Assembly: GCF_039503195.1 (NCBI RefSeq)
Contig: NZ_JBCJKP010000001.1
Span: 5,394,001-5,458,000, forward strand
Length of the DNA stretch: 64,000 nucleotides
DNA from: Streptomyces mirabilis
Lineage (GTDB): Bacteria > Actinomycetota > Actinomycetes > Streptomycetales > Streptomycetaceae
Direction of reading: 5' to 3'
The stretch's first letter is position 1. The number at the start of each line of letters is the position of its first letter. Below the pieces are notes generated by a model. It saw only the letters and a list, made by a program, of their open reading frames with translations. It was not told the origin of the DNA and did not search any database. Shown in pieces: positions 9,570-18,530 of the stretch. The position numbers were made by a program, and so were the translations under genes.

Positions 9570-10505
9570 ATGACGACCCGTGAGGTAGAGCACGAGATCA
9601 CGATCGCCGCGCCCGCACCGGCCGTGTACCGGCTGCTGGCGGAGGTCACCAACTGGCCCCGGATCTTCCCGCCCACCATCCACGTGGACCGCGTGGAGCA
9701 CGACGGCTCCCAGGAGCGGATACGGATCTGGGCCACCGCCAACGGCGAGGCCAAGAACTGGACCTCGCGCCGCGAACTGGACCCCGAGGCCCTGCGCATC
9801 ACCTTCCGCCAGGAGGTGACCGCCCCGCCGGTCGCCGCGATGGGCGGCACCTGGATCATCGAGCCGCTCGGCGAGAACGAGTCCCGGGTACGGCTGCTGC
9901 ACGACTACCGTGCCGTCGACGACGACCCGCACGACCTCCTGTGGATCGACGAGGCCGTCGACAAGAACAGCCGCTCCGAGCTGGCCGCGCTGAAGAAGAA
10001 CGTCGAGTTCGCGCACGCGGCGGAGGAGGTGACGTTCTCCTTCGAGGACACCGTCCACGTCGACGGTTCGGCGAAGGACGTGTACGCCTTCATCAACGAG
10101 GCGAACCTGTGGTCGGAGCGCCTGCCGCACGTCGCCACGGTCCGTCTGGAAGAGGACACCGTGGGGCTCCAGACCCTGGAGATGGACACCCGGGCCAAGG
10201 ACGGCTCCGTCCACACCACCAAGTCCTACCGGGTGACCTTCCCCCACCAGCGCATCGCCTACAAGCAGGTCACCCTGCCCGCGCTGATGACCCTGCACAC
10301 CGGTCACTGGACCTTCGAGGACACGGGCCAGGGCGTCGCGGCCACCTCGCAGCACACCGTCACCCTCAACACGGACAACATCGAGAGCATCCTCGGCTGC
10401 GGGGCCACCGTCGCCGACGCCCGCGAGTACGTCCACACCGCCCTGTCCACCAACAGCCGGGCCACCCTCTCCCACGCCAAGGCCTTCGCAGAGAACAGGC
10501 GTTGA
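9570..10505 (+). CDS. Di-domain aromatase/cyclase (copy 1)
   Basis: The 311-residue protein has two START/Bet v1-like domains, about residues 1-150 and 155-311, as in ARO/CYC enzymes for C9-reduced polyketides. It would close and aromatise the first ring. It follows the ketoreductase, in the JadD position. The C-terminal domain (from about base 10031) is nearly identical in DNA to the C-terminal domain of the second copy at 19334-20287, while the N-terminal domains differ clearly. This copy sits in the main PKS operon and is therefore the more likely first-ring enzyme. Confidence 0.93.
   Translation: MTTREVEHEITIAAPAPAVYRLLAEVTNWPRIFPPTIHVDRVEHDGSQERIRIWATANGEAKNWTSRRELDPEALRITFRQEVTAPPVAAMGGTWIIEPLGENESRVRLLHDYRAVDDDPHDLLWIDEAVDKNSRSELAALKKNVEFAHAAEEVTFSFEDTVHVDGSAKDVYAFINEANLWSERLPHVATVRLEEDTVGLQTLEMDTRAKDGSVHTTKSYRVTFPHQRIAYKQVTLPALMTLHTGHWTFEDTGQGVAATSQHTVTLNTDNIESILGCGATVADAREYVHTALSTNSRATLSHAKAFAENRR
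10031..10505 (+). repeat. Inverted repeat arm A (aromatase C-terminal domain)
   Basis: About 475 bases encoding the C-terminal domain of aromatase copy 1 match, in inverted orientation, 19334-19810. Identity is very high; a stretch of roughly 150 bases around 10163-10312 appears identical. Divergence rises sharply upstream in the N-terminal domains, which points to gene conversion or recent domain duplication. Confidence 0.85.
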
Positions 10506-10507
10506 CG

Positions 10508-12139
10508 ATGACGACGGACCATCAGGACACCGACACGACCATCCTGGACACCGACGTCCTCGTGGTCGGAGCGGGCCCCGCCGGGCTGATGCTCGCCAGC
10601 GAGCTGAGGCTGGGCGGCGCCGAGGTGGTCGTCGTCGACCAGCGCCCCGGCCCGACCACCGAATCCCGGGCCTCCACCCTGCACGCCCGCACGATGGAGA
10701 TCCTCGACTCCCGCGGGCTGCTGGACGAGCTCGGTACGCCGCCGTGCGAGCCGCGCGGTCACTTCGGCGGCGTACCGCTGGACCTGACGCTGCCCAGTTC
10801 GCACCCCGGGCAGTGGAAGGTCGCGCAGACCCGCACCGAGGAGCTGTTGCAGCGGCGGGCCGCCGTGCTGGGCGCCGATCTGCGGCGCCGGCACCAGCTG
10901 CTGTCCCTGGAAGCGAAGAGCGAGGGGGCCGGGCGGGACGAGGCCGGGCGGGGCCGAGTCGGGCGGGGCGGGGTGGAGGCCGAGGCCATCGGTCCCTACG
11001 GTCCCGTCCGCATCCGGGCCCGCTACCTGGTCGGCTGCGACGGCGAGGACAGCACCGTACGGCGCCTGGTCCGGGCCCCCTTCCCGGGCCGGGACGCCGC
11101 ACGCGAACTGCTGCGCGCCGACGTCTCCGGCGTCGAGGTCGCCGACCGGCGCTTCCAGCGCCTGGAACACGGGCTCGCCATCGCCGCCACCCGCGAGGGG
11201 GTGACCCGGGTGATGGTCCACGAGTTCGGGCGCCCCGCCGCCGAACGCGGCGGCGCCGAACCGGACTTCGCGGAGGTCACCGACGTCTGGAAGCGCGTCA
11301 CCGGCGAGGACATCAGCCAGGGCACCCCCCTGTGGGTCAACGCCTTCGGCGACGCCAACCGGCAGCTCGCCCACTACCGGCACGGTCGCGTCCTGTTCGC
11401 CGGGGACGCGGCGCACCGGCAGATGCCGAGCGGCGGACAGGCCCTCAACCTGGGCGTCCAGGACGCCTTCAACCTCGGCTGGAAGCTCGCCGCCGTCGTC
11501 CGCGGCAGCGCGGGCGAGGACCTCCTGGACACCTACCACTCCGAGCGCCACACCGTGGGCCGCCAGGTCCTCGCCAACATCCGGGCCCAGGTCGAGCTGC
11601 TGCTCGGGGGCCCGGAGGTCGAACCCGCCCGCGCCCTGCTCACCGAACTCGTCGCCCTGGACGGTGTACGACAGCACCTCGCCGGGATGATCAGCGGCCT
11701 CGGCATCCGGTACGACGTCGAGGGCGCCGAGGGTTGCGGCGCCGGCGACGACTTCGGGGCCGGCGCCGCCCAGGGCGTCGGCGTCGGCCCCGAGATCCAC
11801 TCCGACGAGCACCCGTTGCTCGGACGGCGGTTGCCGGACGCGTGGCTGGAGCCCGCGGAGGGTGGCGCGCGGTGCCGTACGACCGAACTGTTGCGCACCG
11901 GTCGCGGGTTGCTGCTGTCCCTGGACGGGGACGGCGCCCCGGCGCTGCGCGCGACGGTGGCCCCCTGGTCGGACCGGGTCGCCTTCGTCGCCGACCGCCC
12001 CGCGGCCGGCGGCCCGCTGCCGGCCGGGCAGGCCCTGCTGGTCCGCCCCGACGGCTATGTGGCCTGGGCGGGTTCCGGTCCGGCCGGTCTGGCGCGGGCG
12101 CTGACCCGTTGGTTCGGCACCCTGGCCGCCGACCACTGA
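10508..12139 (+). CDS. FAD-dependent aromatic hydroxylase (class A monooxygenase) 1
   Basis: The 543-residue protein has the FAD motif VVGAGPAGLMLASEL at the N-terminus, the DG motif in LVGCDGEDSTVRR, and the GDAAH motif followed by GGQALNLGVQDAFNLGWKL. The C-terminal thioredoxin-like domain is typical of angucycline oxygenases (PgaE, JadH, UrdE family). It starts 2 bases after the aromatase stop, so the two are co-translated. Gly/Ala-rich insertions occur near residues 140-160 and 415-435. It probably hydroxylates or oxidises the polycyclic intermediate; the exact position cannot be read from sequence. Compared with the two paralogues it is longer and more divergent. Confidence 0.9.
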   Translation: MTTDHQDTDTTILDTDVLVVGAGPAGLMLASELRLGGAEVVVVDQRPGPTTESRASTLHARTMEILDSRGLLDELGTPPCEPRGHFGGVPLDLTLPSSHPGQWKVAQTRTEELLQRRAAVLGADLRRRHQLLSLEAKSEGAGRDEAGRGRVGRGGVEAEAIGPYGPVRIRARYLVGCDGEDSTVRRLVRAPFPGRDAARELLRADVSGVEVADRRFQRLEHGLAIAATREGVTRVMVHEFGRPAAERGGAEPDFAEVTDVWKRVTGEDISQGTPLWVNAFGDANRQLAHYRHGRVLFAGDAAHRQMPSGGQALNLGVQDAFNLGWKLAAVVRGSAGEDLLDTYHSERHTVGRQVLANIRAQVELLLGGPEVEPARALLTELVALDGVRQHLAGMISGLGIRYDVEGAEGCGAGDDFGAGAAQGVGVGPEIHSDEHPLLGRRLPDAWLEPAEGGARCRTTELLRTGRGLLLSLDGDGAPALRATVAPWSDRVAFVADRPAAGGPLPAGQALLVRPDGYVAWAGSGPAGLARALTRWFGTLAADH

Positions 12140-12297
12140 GTACGGCCGCACGGGCCCGTCACGGACAGGCACAGGCAACGGCACGGCAGGGCACGGACAA
12201 GCTCACGCACACGCACGGACAAGCACACGCACAGCTGAGGCACCGCACGTCACCCACCGATGCGACGCGCGCCCGGGCGCGCGAGGAGAGGACACCC

Positions 12298-13773
12298 ATG
12301 GACGCGCAGATGGACGCGGACGTCATCGTCGTCGGCGCCGGCCCGGCCGGGCTGATGCTGGCCGGGGAACTGCGGCTGGGCGGGGTGAGTGTCATCGTCG
12401 CCGAGCGGCTGGCGCGGCCCACCGGACAGTCGCGCGGGCTCGGGTTCACCGCCCGCGCCATGGAGTCCTTCGACCAGCGCGGTCTCGTCCCGCGCTTCGG
12501 CGGGCTGGAGAAGAGCCCGATGGGCCACTTCGGCGGGGTGCAGTTCGACTACACCGTGCTGGAGGACGCCCACTTCGGGGCCCGCGGCGTCCCCCAGTCC
12601 CGGACGGAGGCGGTGCTGGAGGAGTGGGCGGGTGAGCTCGGCGCCGACATCCGGCGGGGCTGGGAGTTCCTGGCGCTGGAGCAGGACGGGACCGGGGTCA
12701 CCGTCACCGTGGCCGCGCCCGACGGCGAGCGCACGCTGCGTGCCGCGTACCTGGTGGGTGCCGACGGCGGGCACAGCCCGGTGCGCAAGGCCGCGGGCTT
12801 CGACTTCCCCGGTACGCCCGCCACCCGTGGCATGTACCTCGCGGATGTCGTCGGCTGCGAGATCCCGCCGCGCTTCCTGGGCGAGCGGCTGTCCGGCGGC
12901 ATGGTGATGGCCGCGCCGCTGAAGGAGGGCGTGGACCGGATCATCGTGTGCGAGCACGGCACCCCGCCGGCCGACCGCAGCGAGACCCCGGAGTTCGCCG
13001 AAGTGGCGGCGGCCTGGGAGCGGTTGACGGGTGAGGACATCTCCGGCGGCGGCGCGGACTGGGTCAGCTCGTTCACGGACGCCACCCGCCAGGTCACCGA
13101 GTACCGGCGCGGACGGGTGCTGCTCGTCGGCGACGCCGCGCACATCCATCTGCCGGCCGGCGGCCAGGGACTGAGCACCGGTGTCCAGGACGCGGTCAAC
13201 CTCGGCTGGAAGCTCGCGGCGACCGTCCAGGGCCGGGCCCCCGAGGGACTGCTCGACACCTACCACGACGAGCGTCACGCGGTCGGCGCGCGGCTGCTGA
13301 TGAACACCAAGGCACAGGGCACGGTCTTCCTCGGCGGCCCCGAGTCCCAGCCGCTGCGTGATCTGTTCGCCGAGCTCATCGGCCTCGATTCGGTCAAGCG
13401 GCACCTCGCCGGGGTGGTCAGCCACCTCGACGTCCGCTACGACCTCGGGGACACCGGGGACTCGCTGGTCGGGCGCCGGTTGCCGCCGCGGGCGCTGAAC
13501 ACCGCCACCGGCGAGGTCCGTACGCCCGAACTCCTCCACGCCGCCCAGGGCGTGCTGCTCGACCTCGCCGACGACTCCGTACTGCGCGAGGCGGCTGCCC
13601 GCTGGAAGGACCGCGTCACCGTCGTCACCGGCACCCCGCAGGACCCGGCCGCGTTCGGCGGCGCCGCCGCGGTGCTGGTCCGCCCCGACGGCTATGTGGC
13701 CTGGGCGGACACGGGTTCGGCGGAGCTGTGCGCGACGCTGCACCGCTGGTTCGGCGCACCCGAGGCCCGCTGA
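12298..13773 (+). CDS. FAD-dependent aromatic hydroxylase (PgaE/JadH-like) 2
   Basis: The 491-residue class A flavoprotein monooxygenase carries VVGAGPAGLMLAGEL, LVGADGGHSPVR and LVGDAAHIHLPAGGQGLSTGVQDAVNLGWKL motifs plus the C-terminal thioredoxin-like domain. It closely resembles the third enzyme at 26786-28261. Angucycline enzymes of this group perform C12-type hydroxylation and related steps. The start ATG 12298 follows GAGGAGAGG. It is separated from hydroxylase 1 by a 158-base low-complexity stretch of CACG/ACAAG repeats. Confidence 0.92.
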   Translation: MDAQMDADVIVVGAGPAGLMLAGELRLGGVSVIVAERLARPTGQSRGLGFTARAMESFDQRGLVPRFGGLEKSPMGHFGGVQFDYTVLEDAHFGARGVPQSRTEAVLEEWAGELGADIRRGWEFLALEQDGTGVTVTVAAPDGERTLRAAYLVGADGGHSPVRKAAGFDFPGTPATRGMYLADVVGCEIPPRFLGERLSGGMVMAAPLKEGVDRIIVCEHGTPPADRSETPEFAEVAAAWERLTGEDISGGGADWVSSFTDATRQVTEYRRGRVLLVGDAAHIHLPAGGQGLSTGVQDAVNLGWKLAATVQGRAPEGLLDTYHDERHAVGARLLMNTKAQGTVFLGGPESQPLRDLFAELIGLDSVKRHLAGVVSHLDVRYDLGDTGDSLVGRRLPPRALNTATGEVRTPELLHAAQGVLLDLADDSVLREAAARWKDRVTVVTGTPQDPAAFGGAAAVLVRPDGYVAWADTGSAELCATLHRWFGAPEAR

Positions 13774-13872
13774 GAACCACCACCGGCAACCGATCCGCAC
13801 GCGAGCACCAGGACGAGAGCACCCACACGAAAGCACGAACACACCAGCACGAACACGAGAGGAAGTACCCCA

Positions 13873-14823
13873 GTGAGCGTTCCCACGGTCGAGACCATCC
13901 CCTCGTCCGTACCCGGTTCGGCCATGCCCTCGATGTCCCCGGGTGTGCGCCCCGTCGCCCTGGCGGCCGGTGACGTCACGCTCTCCGCGCTGATCGCCCA
14001 ACCGTCCGGGCCACCGCGGGCCACGGTCGTCGCGGTGCACGGGGGAGGAATGAGCGCCGGGTACTTCGACGGGCAGGCCCACCCCGACGTCTCCCTGCTC
14101 GCCCTCGGCGCCCGGCTCGGCTACACCATGGTCGCCGTCGACCGGCCCGGCTACGGGCTGTCCGCCGCGGACGCCCCGAGCGGTCAGACCCTGGCCGAGC
14201 AGTCCGCAGCGCTGCACGCGGCGCTGCGGCACCTGGCCGGCCGCGCCGAGACGGGCGCCGGAGTGTTCCTGCTCGCGCACTCCTTCGGCGGCAAGCTCGC
14301 CCTGACGTACGCCGCCTGCCAGGCCGGCGATCCGGATCCGGCCGTACCACCGCTGCTCGGGCTCGACATCTCCGGGCTCGGCCGGGACTACGCGGTCGAC
14401 CACCCGGAGGGCGGCCCCGACCCGCACCAGCACCGGCACTGGAAGCGGAACTGGGGTGCCCTGCGCTTCTACCCGCCGAACACCTTCCGCGAGGCCGAGG
14501 GCCTGGTCGCCCCCATGCCCCCGCGCGAGCAGGCCGAGGCACTCCAGTGGCCGCGGCGGTTCCCGGTCGCGGCGGCGGCCGTGCAGGTCCCGGTGCGGCT
14601 GACGTTCGCCGAGCAGGAACTGTGGTGGCACCACGACGAGGACACCGTCGCCGACCTCGCCGCGCACTTCGCCTCGGCGCCGTCCGCCGCCGTCGACCGT
14701 CAGCCCGGCGCCGGGCACAACATCAGCCTCGGCTGGGCCGCCCGCACCTACCACCTGCGCGCGTTCGCGTTCTTCGAGGAATGCCTCGCGCGCCGGTCCG
14801 CGGGCGCGTCCGTGACGCCCTGA
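13873..14823 (+). CDS. Alpha/beta hydrolase
   Basis: The 316-residue protein has the oxyanion HGGG motif near the N-terminus (VVAVHGGGMS), a nucleophile elbow AHSFGG (Ser), and a C-terminal GAGHN His region. It fits the alpha/beta hydrolase fold with an intact-looking catalytic set. Substrate is unknown; in polyketide clusters such enzymes release chains, open lactones or remove esters. The GTG start at 13873 follows GAGAGGAAG. The upstream gap again holds low-complexity GCACGAACAC-type repeats. The MFS gene begins 4 bases after its stop, so they are likely co-transcribed. Confidence 0.85.
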   Translation: MSVPTVETIPSSVPGSAMPSMSPGVRPVALAAGDVTLSALIAQPSGPPRATVVAVHGGGMSAGYFDGQAHPDVSLLALGARLGYTMVAVDRPGYGLSAADAPSGQTLAEQSAALHAALRHLAGRAETGAGVFLLAHSFGGKLALTYAACQAGDPDPAVPPLLGLDISGLGRDYAVDHPEGGPDPHQHRHWKRNWGALRFYPPNTFREAEGLVAPMPPREQAEALQWPRRFPVAAAAVQVPVRLTFAEQELWWHHDEDTVADLAAHFASAPSAAVDRQPGAGHNISLGWAARTYHLRAFAFFEECLARRSAGASVTP

Positions 14824-14827
14824 TGCC

Positions 14828-16190
14828 ATGACGACCACACGGCCCGACGCCAGGGACACGACGAAGAGGGCGAGGCGGGGAAGGAGGGGCGGGCGGGCCG
14901 CGGGTGTCGGCAGCCGTCGTACGCCCTTCCGGTCCCTGGCGGTGCGCAACTTCCGGCTCTTCGCGGCCGGCCAGGTCGTCTCGGTCGCGGGCACCTGGAT
15001 GATGGTCACCGCCCAGGACTGGCTGGTGCTCTCCCTGACGGGGACTCCGGCACGGCCCTGGGCACCGTGACCGCGCTCCAGTTCACCCCACTGCTGCTGT
15101 TCACGCTGTACGGCGGCCGGCTCGCCGACCGTCACGACAAGCGGCTGCTGCTCACCGTCGCCAACCTGGTCTCCGGCGCCCTGGCGCTGGCACTCGCCGT
15201 ACTCGTCCTGGCCGGCTCCGCCCAGCTGTGGCAGCTGTATCTGTTCGCGCTGGGCCTCGGCACCGTCAACGCGGTCGAGGTGCCCACCCGGATGGCGTTC
15301 GTCAGCGAGATGGTCGGCCCGGAGCTGCTGCCCAACGCCTCGGCGCTCAGCGCCGCCTACTTCAACACCGCCCGCGTGGTGGGCCCCGCCCTCGCCGGGC
15401 TGCTGATCAGCGCGGTCGGCGCGGGGACGGCCATGCTGCTCAACGCGGCCAGCTATCTCGCCACTGTGACCGGGCTGCGGCTGATGCGCCCGGGGAACTC
15501 CTGCGCACGGCACCGCCGGAACGCGGGGTCAAAGTGGTCGACGGGCTGCGGTACGTGCGTGGGCACCCCGACTTGTTCGTGCCGCTGGCGCTGGTCGCCG
15601 TGGTCGGCCTGTTCGGCTTCAACTTCCAGCTCACCCTGCCACTGCTCGCCAAGACCGTCTTCCACTCGGGCGCGACCGCGTTCGGGCTGCTGACCACGGC
15701 GTTCGCCGCCGGTTCGCTGCTCGCCGCGTTCGCCACCACCGTGCGCAGCGCCCGCCCGGCCGCCCTGACCGTCACCGCCTCCGCACTCGCCTTCGGGCTC
15801 CTCGAGACGGCGGCGGGCTGGTCGCCCACCTACGCGTGGGCGGCCGTGCTGCTGTTTCTGACCGGCTTCGCCACCCTCTACTTCGCCCAGGCCGCCAACC
15901 ACCGCATCCAGTTGGGCAGCGACGCGGCCTACCGCGGCCGGGTGATGGCGCTCTACACGCTCATCCTGCAAGGACTCACCCCACTCGGCGCCCTCCTCGT
16001 GGGCTGGCTCACCGTCCGTCACGGTGCGCGCTCCGGCCTGTACGTGGGAGGGCTCGCCTCGTCGGCGGCGGCGCTCGCGGTGCTGCTCGCGGGGCGGACA
16101 CGTCGATTCCTCCCCAGCCACCGGCCGGAACCGGCACTCCTCGGGCCCGGCCCTCTCCCTGAAAGGCAGCCCCATGAGTCCCCTGAGTGA
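14828..16190 (+). pseudogene. MFS exporter (EntS-like) interrupted by two apparent frameshifts
   Basis: Read across three frames this region encodes one MFS protein of about 450 residues. Frame 1 (14828-15043) gives the N-terminus and first helix, frame 2 (15044-15495) the GGRLADRHDKR loop and following helices, and frame 3 (15496-16190) the second half. Each break lies in a run of four G (15040-15043 and 15492-15495). Adding one G at each restores a continuous protein, reading LTGDSGTALGTVTALQ and MRPGELLRTAP across the junctions. Two losses of the same kind in G runs look like sequencing or assembly error, but a real pseudogene is possible. If intact it would export the polyketide. Confidence 0.8.
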
Positions 16191-16488
16191 CGACACCCCG
16201 TGCAGTTGGCTCGACCGGCTCCCGGATCCGGTCCAGCTGCGCGCCATGGCCCCCGACGCACGTGCCCGCACCATCGGCCACTGCCTGCGCCTCGAACTGC
16301 ATGACCTGCTCGCGGTCCCGCCGGGGCACCGGCTCTCGCCCGGTCTGCCGTTGCGCGGCCAGGGCCTGGACCGGCTCGACGCCCTGCACCTGGGGCGCCG
16401 GATCCGGCGCGCCCTCGACGCCGAGGTGCCCGCCGAGGTGCTGCGGGAGAGCACCGTCGGCGAACTGACCGCGTTGCTCGCCCGCTGA
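16174..16488 (+). CDS. Acyl-carrier-protein-like protein lacking the carrier serine
   Basis: The 104-residue protein aligns with the four-helix carrier domain of PKSs: a helix region RTIGHCLRLELHDLLAV, then the segment LRGQGLDRLDALHLGRRI, then a C-terminal helix TVGELTALLAR. The motif normally reading LDSL is LDRL, with Arg67 (codon CGG) in place of the phosphopantetheine Ser. It therefore cannot be a normal carrier. Its ATG at 16174 overlaps the end of the MFS gene, and the carboxyltransferase gene follows. It may act as a scaffold, a docking partner or a relic. Function unknown. Confidence 0.7.
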   Translation: MSPLSDDTPCSWLDRLPDPVQLRAMAPDARARTIGHCLRLELHDLLAVPPGHRLSPGLPLRGQGLDRLDALHLGRRIRRALDAEVPAEVLRESTVGELTALLAR

Positions 16489-16533
16489 CCGAACCGTCCT
16501 TCCTCTTGATCCACTTGAATGGGAGATCCGTAC

Positions 16534-18102
16534 ATGGAGCCCGCGATACCCATCGAACTGGGCGGCCGGCTGATGGAGCTGGCCGAACGCAAGGACATCG
16601 CCCGTGCCGGGCAGGACCCGAAGGCGACCGAACGACAGCACGCCAAGGGCAAGCTGACCGCTCACGAGCGCATCGAACTACTCCTGGACAAGGGCAGCTT
16701 CCAGGAGGTCGAACCGCTGCGCCGGCACCGGGCGACCGGCTTCGGCCTGGAGGCGAAGAAGCCCTACGGCGACGGTGTGATCACCGGCTGGGGCACGGTC
16801 GAGGGCCGTACGGTCTTCGTCTACGCCCATGACTTCCGTGTCTTCGGCGGCGCGCTGGGCGAGGCCCACGCCTGCAAGATCCACAAAATCATGGACATGG
16901 CCATCGCCGCCGGGGCGCCGCTGGTGTCGCTCAACGACGGTGCGGGCGCCCGCATCCAGGAGGGCGTCTCCGCGCTCGCCGGGTACGGCGGCATCTTCCA
17001 GCGCAACACCCGGGCCTCCGGCGTCATCCCGCAGATCAGCGTGATGCTCGGCCCGTGCGCGGGCGGCGCGGCGTACTCGCCCGCCCTGACCGACTTCATC
17101 TTCGCCGTCCGGGACATCTCGCAGATGTTCATCACCGGGCCCGACGTGGTCCGCGCGGTCACCGGCGAGGAGATCAGCCAGAACGGGCTCGGCGGCGCCG
17201 ATGTGCACGGTGCTGTCTCCGGAGTGGCGCACTTCGTCCACGACGACGAGGAGAGCTGCCTCGCCGAGGTGCGCTATCTGCTGTCGCTGCTGCCGTCCAA
17301 CAACCGCGAGCTGCCGCCGCGGCACGTCAGCGGCGACCCGGGCGACCGGCACGGGGACGCGCTGCTCGACCTGGTGCCGCACGACGGCAACCGCTCGTAC
17401 GACATGCGCGGGGTCGTCGAGGAACTCGTCGACGACGGCGACTACGTGGAGGTGCACGCGGGCTGGGCGCCGAACATCGTCTGCGCCCTGGCCCGGATCG
17501 ACGGTCACACCGTCGGCATCGTCGCCAACCAGCCGGCCGCCATGGCGGGTGTCCTGGACATCAAGGCGAGCGAGAAGGCCGCGCGGTTCGTGCAGTTCTG
17601 CGACTCCTTCAACATCCCGCTGGTCACGCTGGTCGACGTGCCCGGCTTCCTGCCGGGTGTGGACCAGGAGCACGAGGGCATCATCCGGCGCGGCGCCAAG
17701 CTGCTGTACGCGTACTGCAACGCGACCGTGCCACGGGTGTCGGTGGTGCTGCGCAAGGCGTACGGCGGCGCGTACATCGTGATGGACTCCCGCTCCATCG
17801 GCGCCGACATCGCGCTGGCCTGGCCGACCAACGAGATCGCGGTCATGGGCGCCGAGGGGGCCGCCAACGTGGTCTTCCGGCGGGAGATCGCGGCCGCGGA
17901 CGACCCCGACGCGATGCGTCAAGAGAAAATCGACCAGTACAAGGAGGAGCTGGTCCACCCTTACTACGCCGCCGAACGCGGGCTGGTCGACGACGTCATC
18001 GACCCGCGCGAGACGCGGGCGGTCCTGGCCCGTTCGCTCGCCATGCTCGCGGCCAAGCACGCCGAGCTGCCGCGCCGCAAGCACGGCAACCCGCCCCAGT
18101 GA
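16534..18102 (+). CDS. Acyl-CoA carboxylase carboxyltransferase (beta) subunit
   Basis: The 522-residue protein is a full-length AccB/PccB-type carboxyltransferase with the N- and C-terminal crotonase-like halves. It has the oxyanion-forming GAGARIQEGV and AYGGAYIVM segments and the typical C-terminal GLVDDVIDPRETR. It transfers carboxyl from biotin to acetyl- or propionyl-CoA. The start ATG 16534 is chosen because GGGAG at 16521-16525 sits at proper distance; an ATG at 16519 lacks this. With the alpha subunit at 3536 and the epsilon subunit 14 bases downstream it forms a complete set inside the cluster. Confidence 0.95.
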   Translation: MEPAIPIELGGRLMELAERKDIARAGQDPKATERQHAKGKLTAHERIELLLDKGSFQEVEPLRRHRATGFGLEAKKPYGDGVITGWGTVEGRTVFVYAHDFRVFGGALGEAHACKIHKIMDMAIAAGAPLVSLNDGAGARIQEGVSALAGYGGIFQRNTRASGVIPQISVMLGPCAGGAAYSPALTDFIFAVRDISQMFITGPDVVRAVTGEEISQNGLGGADVHGAVSGVAHFVHDDEESCLAEVRYLLSLLPSNNRELPPRHVSGDPGDRHGDALLDLVPHDGNRSYDMRGVVEELVDDGDYVEVHAGWAPNIVCALARIDGHTVGIVANQPAAMAGVLDIKASEKAARFVQFCDSFNIPLVTLVDVPGFLPGVDQEHEGIIRRGAKLLYAYCNATVPRVSVVLRKAYGGAYIVMDSRSIGADIALAWPTNEIAVMGAEGAANVVFRREIAAADDPDAMRQEKIDQYKEELVHPYYAAERGLVDDVIDPRETRAVLARSLAMLAAKHAELPRRKHGNPPQ

Positions 18103-18116
18103 GCAGGGAGGAAACC

Positions 18117-18389
18117 ATGACCGTCCAGCGCCCCGCCCTTGTCCCCGTTCCCGATCCCGCCCCCGGTCCCGTCTCCGAACCCGCGGCCGGTCCGCTTTTC
18201 CGGATCGAGCGCGGCTGCCCCTCCCCGGAGGAGCTGGCCGCGCTGACCGCGGTACTGATGGCCGTCACCGCGGGCCCCGGCGTCGCACCCGACGACACGG
18301 CCCGCAAGCACCAGGTCGTCGCCCTGTGGCGCCGCCCCGAACGCGTCACCGGCTTCGACGGCCCCCGCACCTGGCGAGCCGCGGCCTGA
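18117..18389 (+). CDS. Acyl-CoA carboxylase epsilon subunit
   Basis: A 90-residue protein with a Pro-rich N-terminus followed by the hallmark IERGCPSPEELAALTAVL and a short WRAA C-terminus, as in AccE/PccE proteins. Epsilon subunits stimulate and stabilise the actinobacterial carboxylase complex. The start ATG 18117 follows AGGGAGG. It ends the rightward PKS transcription unit before a strong hairpin. Confidence 0.85.
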   Translation: MTVQRPALVPVPDPAPGPVSEPAAGPLFRIERGCPSPEELAALTAVLMAVTAGPGVAPDDTARKHQVVALWRRPERVTGFDGPRTWRAAA

Positions 18390-18413
18390 ACCCGTCACGG
18401 GCACCCCAGCCCG

Positions 18414-18450
18414 AAGGGCCGGAGAGTTCACCAGAACTCTCCGGCCCCTT
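18414..18450. terminator. Strong hairpin ending the main PKS operon
   Basis: A 15-bp stem (arms 18414-18428 and 18435-18450, with one bulged C) around a 6-base loop. It lies 24 bases after the epsilon stop and before the convergent PPTase stop, so it can terminate transcription from both sides. It is followed on the + strand by TTGGGTTTG. Confidence 0.8.
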
Positions 18451-18530
18451 GGGTTTGTCGGGTGTCGGGGAATCCGCGGACCGGTTGTGGCCGGTCGCGC
18501 AGTTCCCCGCGCCCCTGGTGGTGCCCGACC

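Noticed and set aside
12250..15513. Very long minus-strand open frame across hydroxylase 2, hydrolase and MFS genes
   Set aside because: It is the antisense shadow of three well-supported genes and shows no family motif.
14828..16190. Programmed frameshifting in the MFS gene
   Set aside because: No slippery heptamer or downstream structure was evident. Two one-base losses in G runs are simpler as sequencing errors or mutations.
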